A stretch of 64,000 nucleotides of DNA from Capsicum annuum (taxonomy: Eukaryota; Streptophyta; Magnoliopsida; Solanales; Solanaceae). A program made the translations under genes and the position numbers. The notes beneath the pieces were generated by a model that was not told where the DNA came from, made no database searches, and saw only the letters and a list, made by a program, of their open reading frames with translations. The stretch is from the NCBI RefSeq assembly GCF_002878395.1, contig NC_061119.1:41668047-41732046 (forward strand). The letters are read 5' to 3'. Every line of letters begins with the position of its first letter. The first letter of the stretch is position 1. Below, in pieces: positions 32,335 through 43,959 of the stretch.

Positions 32335-33500
32335 ATGTGTACTAGTTACTTAACCTGGGGTCTACTATTTTTTATGTGACTATATTTATGGCTGTGCATT
32401 TTGGTTTTGGTCCCGAGTATATTTTAGACCCTTTTTTTTACTGCTACCTTGATAGGTGACTCTGTGCTTGCTATAAGGGTCTATAGAGGTTGTGTGGTAT
32501 CTATTGGTGGTAGGGAAATCTTCGTGGATCTGTTTGAATTGGACATGCTAGATTTTGATGTTATCTTAGGGATGGACTTGTTGTACTCATGATATACCTC
32601 TTTAGACTATTGGACCTATAAGGTCATCTTTAAATTCCTTAATAAACTAGTTATTGAGTAGGAAGGGAGTTCCCTAGTGCTCAATGGCAGGTTCATATCG
32701 TATATTAGATCTTAAAAATTGATTTTCAAGTGGTGTCTTTATTATTTGGTCCGGGTTAAAGATTCTAAGTCAGATGGTCCTTCTTTACAATCTTTCCCGT
32801 GGTTAGTGAATTTCCTGAGGTCTTCCCTGATGACCTTCCTAGTGTTTCTCCCACTAAGGAAAATGATTTTGGGATTGATCTTACTTCGGACACTCGTCCT
32901 ATTTCTGCCCCTCCCTATAAAATGGCTTTGGCGAGTTGAAAGAGTTTAAGGAGCAGTTGAAGGAACTTCTTGACAAGGGTTTTACTCGCCCTAGTATCTC
33001 TTCATAAGGTGCTCCTATTCTCTTCGTGAGTAAGAAATATAGTTCTCTTTGGATGTAAATTGATTATCGTCAGTTGAACAAAGTAACTGTGAAGAATAAG
33101 TACCCTCTTCCTAGGATTGATGATCTTCTTGACCTACTTTAGGGTGCTAAGTATTTCACTAAAATTGACCTCTATTTGGTCTATCATCATTTAAGGATTA
33201 GGGAGGAGGATATCCCTAAGACAACCTTTCATACTTGGAATAGATATTTTAAGTTCTTGGTCATGCCTTTTGGGTTGACCAATGCCCCGATGACATTTAT
33301 AGATCTCATGAATCGGGTATTCCATTAATTTTTAGATTTTTTGGTCATTTTATTTATATATATGATATTCTAGTATATTCAAAGAGTAAGGTGGATCATG
33401 CCAATCATCTTCGTATTGCGTTGCACACCCTAAAGGATCAATAATTGTATGCTAAGTTTTGGACGTGTGAGTTTTTGTTGAATGTTATTCTTTCTTGGGT
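32335..33500 (+). pseudogene. GypB protease and reverse transcriptase remnant
   Basis: The protease end reads GDSVLAIRVYRGC and VDLFELDMLDFDVILGMD (about 32455-32580); the catalytic D-S/T-G part near 32340-32400 is not readable. RT follows with [51 protein letters not shown] (first catalytic Asp) and [15 protein letters not shown]. The active-site loop near 33345-33375 is scrambled by a small frame change: FIY, then two extra bases, then DILVYSKS. Several other stops are present. Confidence 0.83.
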
Positions 33501-34230
33501 CTTGTTGTTTCTAATAAAGGGATCATGGTAGATCCACAGAAGGTTGTGGTGGTTAAGAAGTGGCCTAGACCTACGACTCCAAGTAACAGTCAGAGTTTTT
33601 TAGGTTTAACAGGTTATTATAGGAGGTTTGTGGAGAGCTTTTCATCGATTATTGCACCTTTGACTAGGTTAACTCAGATGAAGGTAAAGTTTCTCTAGTC
33701 TGATGCTTGTGAAGGAAGTTTCGATAAGCTTAAAGATAAATTAACTTTTGCTCTGATTTTGACCTTGTCTGAGGGTAGTGATGGTTTCATGGTTTTTTGT
33801 GATGTGTCCTGTATGGAGCTTGGTGGTGTTTTGATGTTGCATTGCAAGGTGGTGGCATATTGTTTTAGGAAGTTGAAAGTTCATTAGATGAATTATCCAA
33901 CTCATTATTTAGAATTGTTGGTTGTGGTGTTCACATTGAAAATTTGTTGGCATTATGTATACGGGGTCCATGTTGACATCTTTTCAGATCATAAGAGCTT
34001 ACAATATGTATTTACCTAGATGGAGTTGAATCTCAAGCAAAGAAGGTGGCTTGAGTTGCTCAAGGTCTATGGCATGAGTCTCCACTATCACCTAGGTAAG
34101 GCCACCATAGTTGTTGATGCTCTTAGCAGGCTATCTATGGGGATTTTGTCTTATGTGGGAGAGGAAAAATGGGATTTGGTGAAGGATATTCACGATTTGG
34201 CTAATTGAAATTTGCCTCTTAGATTTTGAG
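33501..34230 (+). pseudogene. GypB RT connection and RNase H remnant
   Basis: PTTPSNSQSFLGLTGYYRRF (33567-33626) and APLTRLTQMKVKF close the RT. RNase H follows with DGFMVFCDVSC (first catalytic Asp), NYPTHYLELLVVVFTLK and FSDHKSLQYVFT (the DHKSL motif). The tether region RRWLELLKVYGMSLHYHLGKA, split here by a variant residue, runs on to VVDALSRLS. Stops lie at 33697 and 34018 and elsewhere. Confidence 0.83.
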
Positions 34231-35690
34231 GATGATGGTATATTTGTGCAAGAGGTGGTGAAATCATCTCTTAGTGTTAAGGTAAAGGAGAAATAGGTGT
34301 TGGATCCTATCTAAATATAAATCAAGGATGACGTGGGTAGGAAAAAGGTGATGAATTTTGAGATTGGTGGTGATGGTACTTTGAGGTACCAAGAAAGGTT
34401 GTATGTTCCCAAAGTAGATGGGATGCGAGGTAGAATTTTTTCCAAAACTCATAAGTTGCATTATTCAATTCATCCTGATTCGACTAAGATGTATCATGAC
34501 CTTAAGGAGATTTATTGATGGAATAATATGAAGAGAGACGTGGCTAATTTTATGGGTAAGTGCATGGTGTGTCAACAAGGGAAAGTAGAACACTTGAGTC
34601 CTGGTGAGTTGTTTTAAGAAATTGAGTTGCCTGTATGGAAATGGGAAGTGATAAATATTTATTTTGTTACTAGTCTTCCACGGTCTCAGAGCTATTTTTA
34701 TTCTATTTTGGTCATCGTGGATAGGATAACTTAGTCTGCTCACTTTTTGCCGGTGAGGACTAATTATTCTGCCCAGGATTATGCAAGGTCGTGTATTCAT
34801 AAGGTTATGAAGTTGCATGGAAATCCTATTTACATTATTTAAAATCATGGTACTCAGTTCTCATCTCCTTTTTTTTGTAGTCGGTTCAATGAGGTTTAGG
34901 GACTAAAGTGACCCTTAGTACCGCTTTTCACCCATAGATGATGGACAGGCGAAAAGGACCATTCAGACTTGAGAGGATATACTCCAAGCTTGTGTAATTA
35001 AGTTTGGTGGTAGTTGGGTTGACCATTACCTCTTGTCGAGTTCGCTTATAATAACAGTTATAATTCTAGAATTGGTTTGGCACCGTTTAAGGGTTTGTAT
35101 GGTAGGAGGTGTAGATCCCCTATTGGGTGGTTCAATGTTAGTAAGGTGAGGTTATTCGGTCCTGATTTAGTCCATCAAGCTATGGAGATGGTGAAGGTGA
35201 TTTGGGATAGGCTTAAGATTTTCCAAAGTTGCCAATAGTCCTATACAGACGTGAGGTAAAGAGAGTTGGAGTTTGATGTGGGTGATTGGGTGTTCTAAAA
35301 ATTATCTCCCATAAAGGGTCCCACAAAGGGAGTGATGTATTTTGGAAAGAAGGAGAAGCTCAGTCCTCATTGTCGTTCCTTATTAGATTTTAAAGAGAGT
35401 GGGAAATATTGCTTATGAGTTAGAATTGGCTACGAGTTTGGGTTCTATTCACCCTGTGTTTCATGTGCCCATGTTAAGAATATGTGGGTGATCCTTCCTT
35501 TGTGGTGCCTATTGAGAATGTTGGCATCTCGAATTCCCTATCTTACGAAGATGTCCCGGTAGAGATCTTTGATAGATAGGTTCGTAGGTTGCAGACTAAA
35601 GATGTATCATTAGTAAAGGTCCTTTAGAGGAACCATAAAGTGGGAGAAGCCACTTGGGAGGCGGAAGAGGATATGAAGGCTAAGTAACCA
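34231..35690 (+). pseudogene. GypB integrase and chromodomain-like tail remnant
   Basis: The zinc finger reads KTHKLHYSIHPDSTKMYHDL, then FMGKCMVCQQGK (about 34447-34580). The integrase core continues with SILVIVDRIT, AHFLPVRTNYSAQDYA, HGTQFSS and EFAYNNSYNS. The C-terminal part has LYGRRCRSPIGWFN, LEFDVGDWVF, FGKKEKLSPHC and a chromodomain-like end with RFVGCRLK and a NHKVGEATWEAEED segment (about 35640-35690). The catalytic Asp before HGTQF is lost, and stops are frequent. Confidence 0.82.
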
Positions 35691-35837
35691 TTTCTATTCC
35701 ATATGATGGATGAAAATGCTTGAGGTATGAATTCTATTCTCCTTTGTTTTTATTTGGGTTTATCTTTTGATTTTAGTGTGTTGTTATCATTCTCGTGCAA
35801 AATATGTCTTAGATCATCATTTGAGGACAAATGATCC

Positions 35838-35851
35838 TAAGGGAGGGATAG
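35838..35851 (+). other. GypB polypurine tract
   Basis: AAGGGAGGGATAG immediately precedes the 3' LTR and follows a TTTGAGGACAAATG block that is standard at the end of chromovirus interiors. Confidence 0.75.
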
Positions 35852-38009
35852 TATAACACTCTCAAAATCTTGGATATTTTATTTATGGCCTTCCCGTGCT
35901 TGAAATATTGATTTTTGACTCAAATTATGTGCGAGGATATTAATAGGGTAACTCGAAAGAGTTTTAGAATTTTTGGACAGGGTTCGGGGTAGTTTGGGGT
36001 TTCAAATGCAGTAATCCTTTACGATATAGGCATGTCACAGAGGCTAGTCTCCGCAATAGCCTCCGTGTTATGGAGGCTGGGTCTCCACGATAGGGTCCGC
36101 AACATGGAGGATAGCCTCCGTGATGAGGTCTGTGCTTCAGAACTATAGAAATTTTGGGCTGTCTTGTTCTTTTTAAAGTGGGGAAACGGTTATAGGGGTC
36201 CTTTCACCTATAAACAATTTTTAATCACTATAAGGAACTATTTCTATCAGTTTTCAGTTTATAAAAGTCAACTATTTCTATCAGTTTTCAGTTTATAAAA
36301 GTCATTCTTATTACTCTGAACCATCCTCTCTCAAATTCCCCATTTTAAGTCAAGACTAGGGTTAAGGAGGTATCTAGGGTCCGAAGGGTGTGGTTTTATT
36401 TGAATTTCTTGGCAATTAAGGTATGTATCTCTTTTCCTATACTTATACTTTTCCTAATGGCATGAATTACTTATAAATTCATAGTCTTGGTGTGGGTTTT
36501 GACATGGTTGAGGGCCTTTGACAGGGTTGGTGATTAAATTGACTTATCCTTTGTTTATTATGTAATACTCATGTTTTATTGTTGATTTTGAACATTGTGG
36601 GGTGCATAGGGATGGTGAATAAATTGAAAGGGTCATGTTTAAACCCTATTTGATGATTTTTCCTTGATATATGGTTTGGAAACAATGTGCCCTTAACCTG
36701 TTTGTGAAATTGACAATGAACATGATTGTCACATAATTCGAATTTCTTACTTGTACTAATGCATTGGCATAAAAAGATTAATGGAGTATAAATGCTTTCT
36801 TTGAAAGGCCTTGGTGGGCATGGATTGATTTTGAATTGAAACCTTGGGGTTCGGTTGGTAAGTAGGTTTGAGTCCCAAATGGTAAATTACTTGGAGGTCA
36901 TTTGAGCAGATGGCTTAGAGTCCTAGTTGGCTAAATAATTGACATGGGATGATGATATTAGCTTGCAAGTGAAGTTTGTATGATGATCCCAATGGGTTGC
37001 CTTGATGCTTAGCAGGTTTAATAAAATGGAAATCTATGTTAAATATTTTAATTGGTCTTAAAAGAGGGTTGTGTAGCTAACTATGGAAGGTGGAGAACCC
37101 GAGAGGGGCTAATACTGGAAACCGCGGTAGCCGGTGCGGGGTTGATATGATTTAAGGTTAGAGTCCCTTTTTATGCTTATGACCAGGTGGTTTGAGTTTG
37201 CCTTATTATATGATTGGAAGGTTTGAGTCCTTCATATTACATTACATGATCGGGTGCTTAAGTCACCTTAGTTTATGATGGGGAAGTTCGAGTCCCCCGT
37301 ACATATATATTAGATTTTTCTCTAGTTCATGTAGCTACACTCGCTAGGGCTAGACCGAGGGTGAGAATTGGGGCGCATATATCCCCTGGGTACTATTATA
37401 TGATGGTTAAGTTACACAACCCAAGTTAATATTTTTAAATGTCCATATTCAACCTTGTTCCCTACCTGTGCATATGCTATACATATGTATGTATTTGCAT
37501 TTGGTGGTGTGCACAATTTTTGATTGGTTTTTAATTATTATGCTTAGCATTATTTATTCCCTTATCCCTGAGTTACATGCTAGTGTTCCAATCACTAATC
37601 GTCTTCAGACGTTGTATCCCCACACGACGCAGGAACTGACCATACTTCTACTTCTCCTATGTAGTGATCAGGAATTCGTGTTTAATTCATGAGTTGACTT
37701 GAAGTGGTGAGCTTCCATCCTTCAAAAGACTTCTTTACATGTTTGGTTTCTTATGTCATAGACTTTCTTTCATATCTTTTTGGCTATAGTCGGGGGCATG
37801 TCCCGACACTTATTGGTACTTGTTTTTTTGTTAGAGGCTTTATGGATATTGTGGACTTAGGTATTGTAGATTCTTTCCTTCTTGGATTTCCTATTACATT
37901 ATTTCTTATATTGATATTCATCCATTGCTAGGTATTCTTAGTTTTATTTTATTAGGCTTAGGGGCGGTCCCCGATCCTCGGTGGACTCGGAATGCCCATC
38001 ACGGCTAGG
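35852..38009 (+). repeat. GypB 3' LTR, main part
   Basis: Starts TATAACACTCTCAAAATCTT; the terminal TG has become TA. It follows the 5' LTR to within about 20 bp of its end and is then cut by NA2. It contains an exact 34-bp tandem duplication at 36236-36303 that the 5' copy lacks. The remaining end is at 43960-43979. Confidence 0.88.
36236..36303. repeat. 34-bp tandem duplication in the GypB 3' LTR
   Basis: Two exact copies beginning AACTATTTCTATCAGTTTTC lie back to back (36236-36269 and 36270-36303). The 5' LTR has a single diverged copy near 28946, so the duplication is younger than the insertion of GypB. Confidence 0.9.
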
Positions 38010-39529
38010 TGATGTGCTAGATTTTTCTAGCACATTTAAGACTTTTTAACTTGAAATAATTGTAAGTTCTTAAGTAATTATTGGTGTTTTTGATGTTATT
38101 TCTTAAGATTTTGTAGGAAAGTCAAGATGCATGGAAATAAATAACAATGGAGCAAAAGAGTAAAATTTGGTACAAGTGAGCTGATATGAGTCTGATAGCA
38201 TTTCTTGCAAGCCGTCAGAGATGTGGTAAGCTACTTGAAAACGGCGTCAAGAAGAATAGTGAGGAAGAGTTGCTAGATGAAGGTGATGACATTCTCAATA
38301 TGTCATCACAAATATGGTAAGCCATCACAAGATGCCATCAAGTAGGATAGAACATTGTTAAATAAGATGAAGGTCTGATGACATTTGCTACACGCCGCCA
38401 CTCCTCTGGTAAGACATCGGAGGACACCGTCAGAGTGAGGCAGAACAGGTTAAGAAGGCACGACTTCTGACGACATAGCTGAGACGCCGTCAGAAGCCTG
38501 ATGATCAACACCAATATGCCATCACCTAAATCCAAGCCTAGCTGTGATTTTGTTATTTTATAAACTTAATTCGGCTTTAGTATAAATAGTATCTTTTAGG
38601 GGTTTTAATTGATTCATAATTCATCTACCAGACAATTAACCGAGGTAAGAGAGGCACGTAACATTGCTCCCTTATATCAATTATTCTTCTTGTTTTTATC
38701 AACTATTTTTGGGTTTCTACCTTGTGATTCAATCAAAGAAACTACTTGTTGTTTTTTATCTAATCGTAAGTTATGTTTATCATTATGAATTCAACTTGTG
38801 ATTTCGTTCATCAAATCATGAGCGGCTAATTCCATTAGCCGAGGTTATGGTATCCATGGATTAGGGTTTGATATGATACTAGGTGTTTAACAGATTCAAA
38901 GAGTAGTGGAACATCTTGAAATTCTGTTGTTTTTACTGAAATCTAGTGGTTGCAAACATTAGGTTATGCCTTATGTTTTATTTGCTTGTAACGGAGAAAT
39001 AGACTAGAGGACGTGAATGATCAACAGGGACTTGGAAGCTACCAACCTTTCGTTTAATGATTAATGCCGTAACTGGATTAATCTACCTGAGGTAACATCT
39101 TATTGGAAATAGATAAGCTATCTAAGTTCAAGAGAATTAGATAATAAATTTTCTGGTGAGGTCGAGCGATAAGTCAGATAGTATAATTATCAGGGATATT
39201 CTGCTGTTCTAATCATTTCGAGAATCTCTAGCATTACCTAGTATCTGTCAATTCCTGAAACCGTTGGTGAACATAGCTCTGGTTTCCCATTTATATTGAT
39301 TACAAACATTAATATTGAAGTGACAACCTTACTTGATACTATCAAAACCCCCATCTTAATTTTATATTTTCATACCATTTGTTTGAATTGAACTTGTAGC
39401 TATAGCTTCAAATTAGCTAAATCGCCACTCATATTGTTCCTTGTGGATTCAACCCCAACTCAAAAGTTGGGTAAATATGTTGACGACGACCGCCTTACAC
39501 TAATTTGAGGTGTAAGTTTAGCGTTATCA
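38010..39529 (+). repeat. NA2 5' LTR (1520 bp)
   Basis: Almost the same length as the 3' LTR and collinear with it. Visible differences are concentrated in the first 500 bases, largely C/T and G/A changes at CG sites. The TATA box TATAAATAG is at 38581-38589. Confidence 0.92.
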
Positions 39530-39533
39530 AAAA

Positions 39534-39550
39534 TAGCGCCGTTGTCGGGG
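39534..39550 (+). other. NA2 primer-binding site
   Basis: TAGCGCCGTTGTCGGGG is one base from TGGCGCCGTTGTCGGGG, the primer site typical of Athila/Tat gypsy elements. It lies four bases after the LTR. Confidence 0.85.
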
Positions 39551-39680
39551 AACAATTTGGCGTATTGAGTTGGTTTGGAATTTTAACCTACTTGCTTGAA
39601 TTTAAACTTGTAAATATTTTTTTTTAGTTTTCTTTTATTTCTTGTGTTAGGTAGATTTTTATTCTAATTTACTTATTACT

Positions 39681-40793
39681 ATGGCATCTTAGAATGAACA
39701 TGAGTTTGGTGGTTGGAAATCGTATCTTGATGATCCATATCCATATTGTGATGGACCTCACTTTTGGCAAGATTGTGAATATGCTCCTCAGAGAGAGATG
39801 TGTGCACCATCTCCAGCGTACTAGGAGTATAATTGTTCTTTATATGGTGGTCAAGATGGACATTAGAGTGATTGCCCAAATGCCCCCTCCCCCTATTGTG
39901 CTAACCCAAGTTCTAGTTCTTCTTATGAGTATAGCAGGTCTTATGGTCAAGAAAAGAAAGAACGAAGCACTAGAAAGAGTAATATTAAATCTATGCTTAA
40001 ACTAATGTTGGATCGTATAGACACAACGAATGATACCATATGTGACATACGTCAAGACATTAGGGCATTTAACGAGGGAAGAGAAAGGATAGAAGAGATG
40101 GATATCGAGGTTAATCATCCAAAAGATTTTTCTACATTATGTTTAGATGATATCTTATCTGTGGTATTATTTAAAATATTGGAAGAGTATAAGGATGAAG
40201 AGAAAGAATCCAATGTTGATGATGAGCTTGATATTGAGCAACCCTCGGTGATTTCCCAACCAACCGAACCATTCATGAATGAAGATGCCAAGGATGAGGA
40301 AATGGTATTAGAGTCAAAAGAAGAAATCAAGCACAATCCCCGTGAAGACTCTAGTCCATTTTAGGGTAAAAATACTAATAGGGAAGTTATGCCGAAATTA
40401 AGGGTTAGTCCTCGTTCAAATCACTTTTCAACATTATGCTTAGTGGATGTGATGAAAGTTGAATCACCCAAGCAAATAATGAATTTTGGAAATGAGGAGG
40501 AAGATTCTTGCATTTTGGAGTTTGTCCTTCCAAAAGGGTATTCTATAACCCCAATATTGAAGGCCAAGGATCTTAAAGATCGATGTCCATTTAGTGGCTG
40601 TTTAAGATCCTCACCGTTTCTAAATGAGCCCACATAAAAGTTTGATGCAAAATTGGGCAAGCAGTTCAAGTCTTCGAAGTGGCGTGATAGAACATTGCTC
40701 ATCACGCCCTCATATTTGCCCAACACACCCCAAAGATGTATTGATCAAAAGTTGGGCCGACGTTTTAAATCCTCTAAGTGGAGACATAAATAA
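39681..40793 (+). pseudogene. NA2 ORF of unknown function (371 codons with five internal stops)
   Basis: One continuous frame from the first good ATG after the leader (39681) to TAA at 40791. Five in-frame stops lie at 39690, 39822, 39864, 40362 and 40635; the first four are TAG, each one C-to-T change from CAG. There is no frameshift. The N-terminal part is Tyr/Ser/Pro-rich, then Lys/Arg-rich (about codons 92-110), then a coiled-coil-like LKLMLDRIDTTNDTICDI and a strongly acidic region (about codons 170-225). Two motif pairs repeat: FSTLCLDDIL / FSTLCLVDVM, and KLGKQFKSSKWR / KLGRRFKSSKWR. I see no CCHC knuckle and no D-S/T-G protease site. I do not recognise the family; it might be a highly diverged gag or an element-specific protein. 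Confidence 0.6.
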
Positions 40794-42435
40794 TTATCAA
40801 CAAGGTATCTTGACGAAGTCTGAGTAGTCAAGATAATTGAGTCTTGCCGCGACGTTAAACCAGGCGCTGCTTAGGAGGCAACCCAAGATATTTTTTTGTT
40901 TGTATTCGTATTATGTGATTGACATCAGATCTTTGCACCCATGGTGCCACAGCTATGTATCTGAGTCTCTTGTTTTAGTTTGACTCATTGGGGACTTTGC
41001 ATGATTTTAAGTTGAGGGTGGGGATACTTGTGGGTGTTGATGTCCTCCTGGAGTTTTTGTTGCCGTGCCTTTTTTTCCCAGAGTCTTGTTCCTAGTAGAG
41101 CCGACATATTTAGGCGTATTATTTTTGCTTTGTGATATGTGCGGTTAACTGGGAGAAAAATAAGTATCTACGGCAGTTGACATATTTTTTATTAATTTTT
41201 CTTGGAATGGTAACTACCTTTCCAATTGTCTATATGGTAGCTGTATGAATTGCATTCATGTGTAACCACTGTGTATCTTGTTATGGCATTAAGTTTTAGT
41301 TTCTTGATAATCACTGCCAACAATTGCACGAACTGGATGAGTAGTAGCTGGCAATACACTTGTGTGCCATGTGTGTGTGAGAGATCTTACTCAGTTCCCT
41401 TTGTACTGCTGAATCTAGAACTTGCCCAGTTTGTCTTACATTGGTTGAAAGATAGGGGTTAGGAAAGGATCATAGGCCGTTTTGACTTTTAGCCACTTTC
41501 AGCCTAAATAATCTTCCCTATTATGTATGCTAGCACTTGATCCCTATTTTGAGCCAGAATTAACCATTTCTTTCTATGACACCTATCACCTTCTCATTTA
41601 GATCATAATGAACCTATTTTGGCCCTGGTCCTCCTTGGACACTGTGGACCTTGACTTAGGTAAACAACCTAAGTTAAGGGTGGCTATCATAGGGGTGTAT
41701 GATGTAAACTGGGTATGAAGAAAGGTAGAATAAAAGGAAAAGAATAAGTGAAAAAGAATAAAAAGATGGGTGGTGTGGAAGAAGAATAAGAAAACAAAAA
41801 GAATGATAAAGAAAAGCCATATCCATCCTCAATAATGTGTGACCAAGAAAAGGAGAAAAAGAAGGAACCCCAAAAGTTAAGGTAGTGCCACGAAGGCTTA
41901 GTCACTCTAAATTCCATTGAATATCATACCAGACCTTAGCCTACATTACAAGCCAAAGAAAAGACCTATAGTGATCCTAACTTACCTGTCTGGACACCTT
42001 GGTAATGAGAATAAGGGCAAGCATATGGTATTTGACATGCATTGATTGAAATTTCTTTCTGAGAGTGAGTGTCTCTTGACCGTCCCTGCATTGACATGCT
42101 TGAGTTCATATATGAGTGAGGAGGGACTTATTTGTTGTAAGGGCACATCGGTTGCATTGCTAGCTATTTACTTGTTTGGGTAGTGTAACTTGTATATATG
42201 CATGGTTATTGTTGCTGAATTGATGCCATATCTTGATTCCTTTGGGTCACATTGTTAATCTTCATTGACATGCACAATTGGATTTATAAGTAATTGAACG
42301 TGGAGAGTGGCATGAGTTTTGAGCTAAACTTGATAATCAACTGTGATAGGTATCTTATGTGTCGCTTGGTTAAGCATCGTAGTATGGTGTTATGTAGTTG
42401 CTTGAGGACAAGCAATTATTTTAAGTTGAGGGTGT
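40794..42435 (+). other. NA2 3' non-coding region
   Basis: It opens with the block GCGACGTTAAACCAGGCG followed by GGAGGCAACCCAAG (40850-40887), shared with NA1, then a T-rich tract. No protein motif was found; the A-rich interval 41695-41880 produces only low-complexity frames. It ends with a purine tract AAGTTGAGGGTG at 42423-42434 before the LTR. Confidence 0.6.
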
Positions 42436-43954
42436 TGATGTGCTAGATTTTGTAGCACATTTAAGACTTTTTAACTTGAAATAATTGTAAGTTCTTCCGT
42501 AATTATTGGTGTTTTTGATGTTATTTCTTAAGATTTTGTAGGAAAGTCAAGATGCATGGAAATAAATAACAATGGAGCAAAAGAGTAAAACCTAGTACAA
42601 GTGAGCTGATATGAGTCTGACGGCATTTCTTGTAAGCTATCAGAGGTGTGGTAAGCTACCATAAAAAGGCGTCAGGAAGAACAGTAAAGATGAGTTACTG
42701 GATGAAGGTGACGACATTCTCAATATGTCGTCACAAGTGTGGTAAGCTATTAGAAGATGCCGTCAAGTGGGATAGAGCATGGTGAAATAAGGTGAAGGTC
42801 TGATGACATTTGCTACACGCCGTCACTCCTATGGTAAGCCGTTGGAGGACATCGTCAGAGTGATACAGAACAGGTTAAGAAGGCACGACTTCTGACGACA
42901 TATCTGAGATGCCATCAGAAGCCTGACGATCAACTCCAATATGCAGTCACCTAAATCCGAGCCCAGCTGTGATTTTTTTATTTTATTACCTTAATTAGGA
43001 TTTAGTATAAATAACATCTTTTAGGGTTTTTGATTGATTCATAATTCATCTATCATACAATTAACCTAGGGAAGGGAGGCACGTAACATTGCTCTCTTAC
43101 ATCAATTATTCTTCTTGTTTTTATCAACTATTTTTGGGTTTCTACCTTGTGATTCAATCAAAGAAACTACTTGTTGTTTTCTATCTAATCGTAAGTTATC
43201 CTTATCATTATGAAATCAACTTGTGATTTCGTTCATCAAATCATGATCGGCTAATTCCATTAGCCGGGGTTATGGGATCCATGGATTAGGGTTTGATATA
43301 ATACTAGGTGTTCAATGGATTCAAAGAGTAGTGAAACATCTTGAAATTCTATTGTTTTATTTGAAATCTAGTGGTTGCAAACATTAGGTTATGCCTTGGG
43401 TTTTATTTGCTTGTAACAGAGAAATAGACTAGAGGACGTGAATTATCAACAGGGACTCGAAAGCTACCAACCTTCTGTTTAATGATTAATGCCGTAACTG
43501 GATTAATCTACCTGATATAACATCTTATTGGAAATAGATAAGTTATCTAAGTTCGAGTGAATTAGATAATAAATTGTCTGGTGAGGTCGAGAGATAAGTC
43601 AGATAGTATAATCGTCAGGGATATTTTGTTGTTCTAATCATTTTGAGAATCTCTAGCATTACCTAGTATCTTTCAATTCCCGAAACCCTCGGTGAACATA
43701 GCTCTGGTTTCCCATTTATATTGATTACAAACATTAATATTAAAGTGACAACATTACTTGATACTAGCAAAACCCCCATCTTAATGTTATATTTTCGTAC
43801 CATTTACTTGAATTGAACTTGTAGCTATAGCTTCAAATTATCTTACTTTCCACTCACATTGTTCCCTATGGATTCGACCTCGACTCCAAAGTTGGGTAAA
43901 TATATTAATGATGAGCGCCTTACAATAATTTGAGGTTTAAGTTGAGCGTTATCA
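42436..43954 (+). repeat. NA2 3' LTR (1519 bp)
   Basis: Starts TGATGTGCTAGATTTTGTAG and ends GAGCGTTATCA. TATA box TATAAATA at 43006-43013. It preserves more CG dinucleotides in the U3 region than the 5' copy. Confidence 0.92.
42618..42928 (+). promoter_or_regulatory. Cluster of nine TGACG/CGTCA boxes in the NA2 LTR U3
   Basis: TGACG occurs at 42618, 42709, 42893 and 42924. CGTCA occurs at 42670, 42729, 42761, 42821 and 42853. All nine lie within 311 bp, ending about 80 bp upstream of the TATA box at 43006. TGACG is the core of the as-1 element bound by TGA-class bZIP factors in stress and salicylate responses. Pairs in opposite orientation, for example 42709/42729, can also fold as hairpins. 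The 5' LTR keeps only five. Function is inference. Confidence 0.5.
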
Positions 43955-43959
43955 CCAGG

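Larger units (their letters stand above)
38010..43954 (+). mobile_element. NA2: non-autonomous LTR element with a single ORF of unknown function
   Basis: LTRs of 1520 and 1519 bp, both starting TGATGTGCTAGATTTT and ending GCGTTATCA, bracket a 2.9-kb interior. The flanking 5-mers are CTAGG (38005-38009) and CCAGG (43955-43959), one transition apart, and the GypB LTR resumes on the right. The primer site is Athila/Tat-like. There is no gag, protease, RT, RNase H or integrase motif, but a single 371-codon frame. Its LTRs are more alike than those of its neighbours, so it is a relatively young layer. Confidence 0.88.

Noticed and set aside
41687..41917. Phe/Ser-rich minus-strand frame in the NA2 3' region
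   Set aside because: It arises from an A-rich tract (AAGAAAAAG-type runs); low complexity with no family features.
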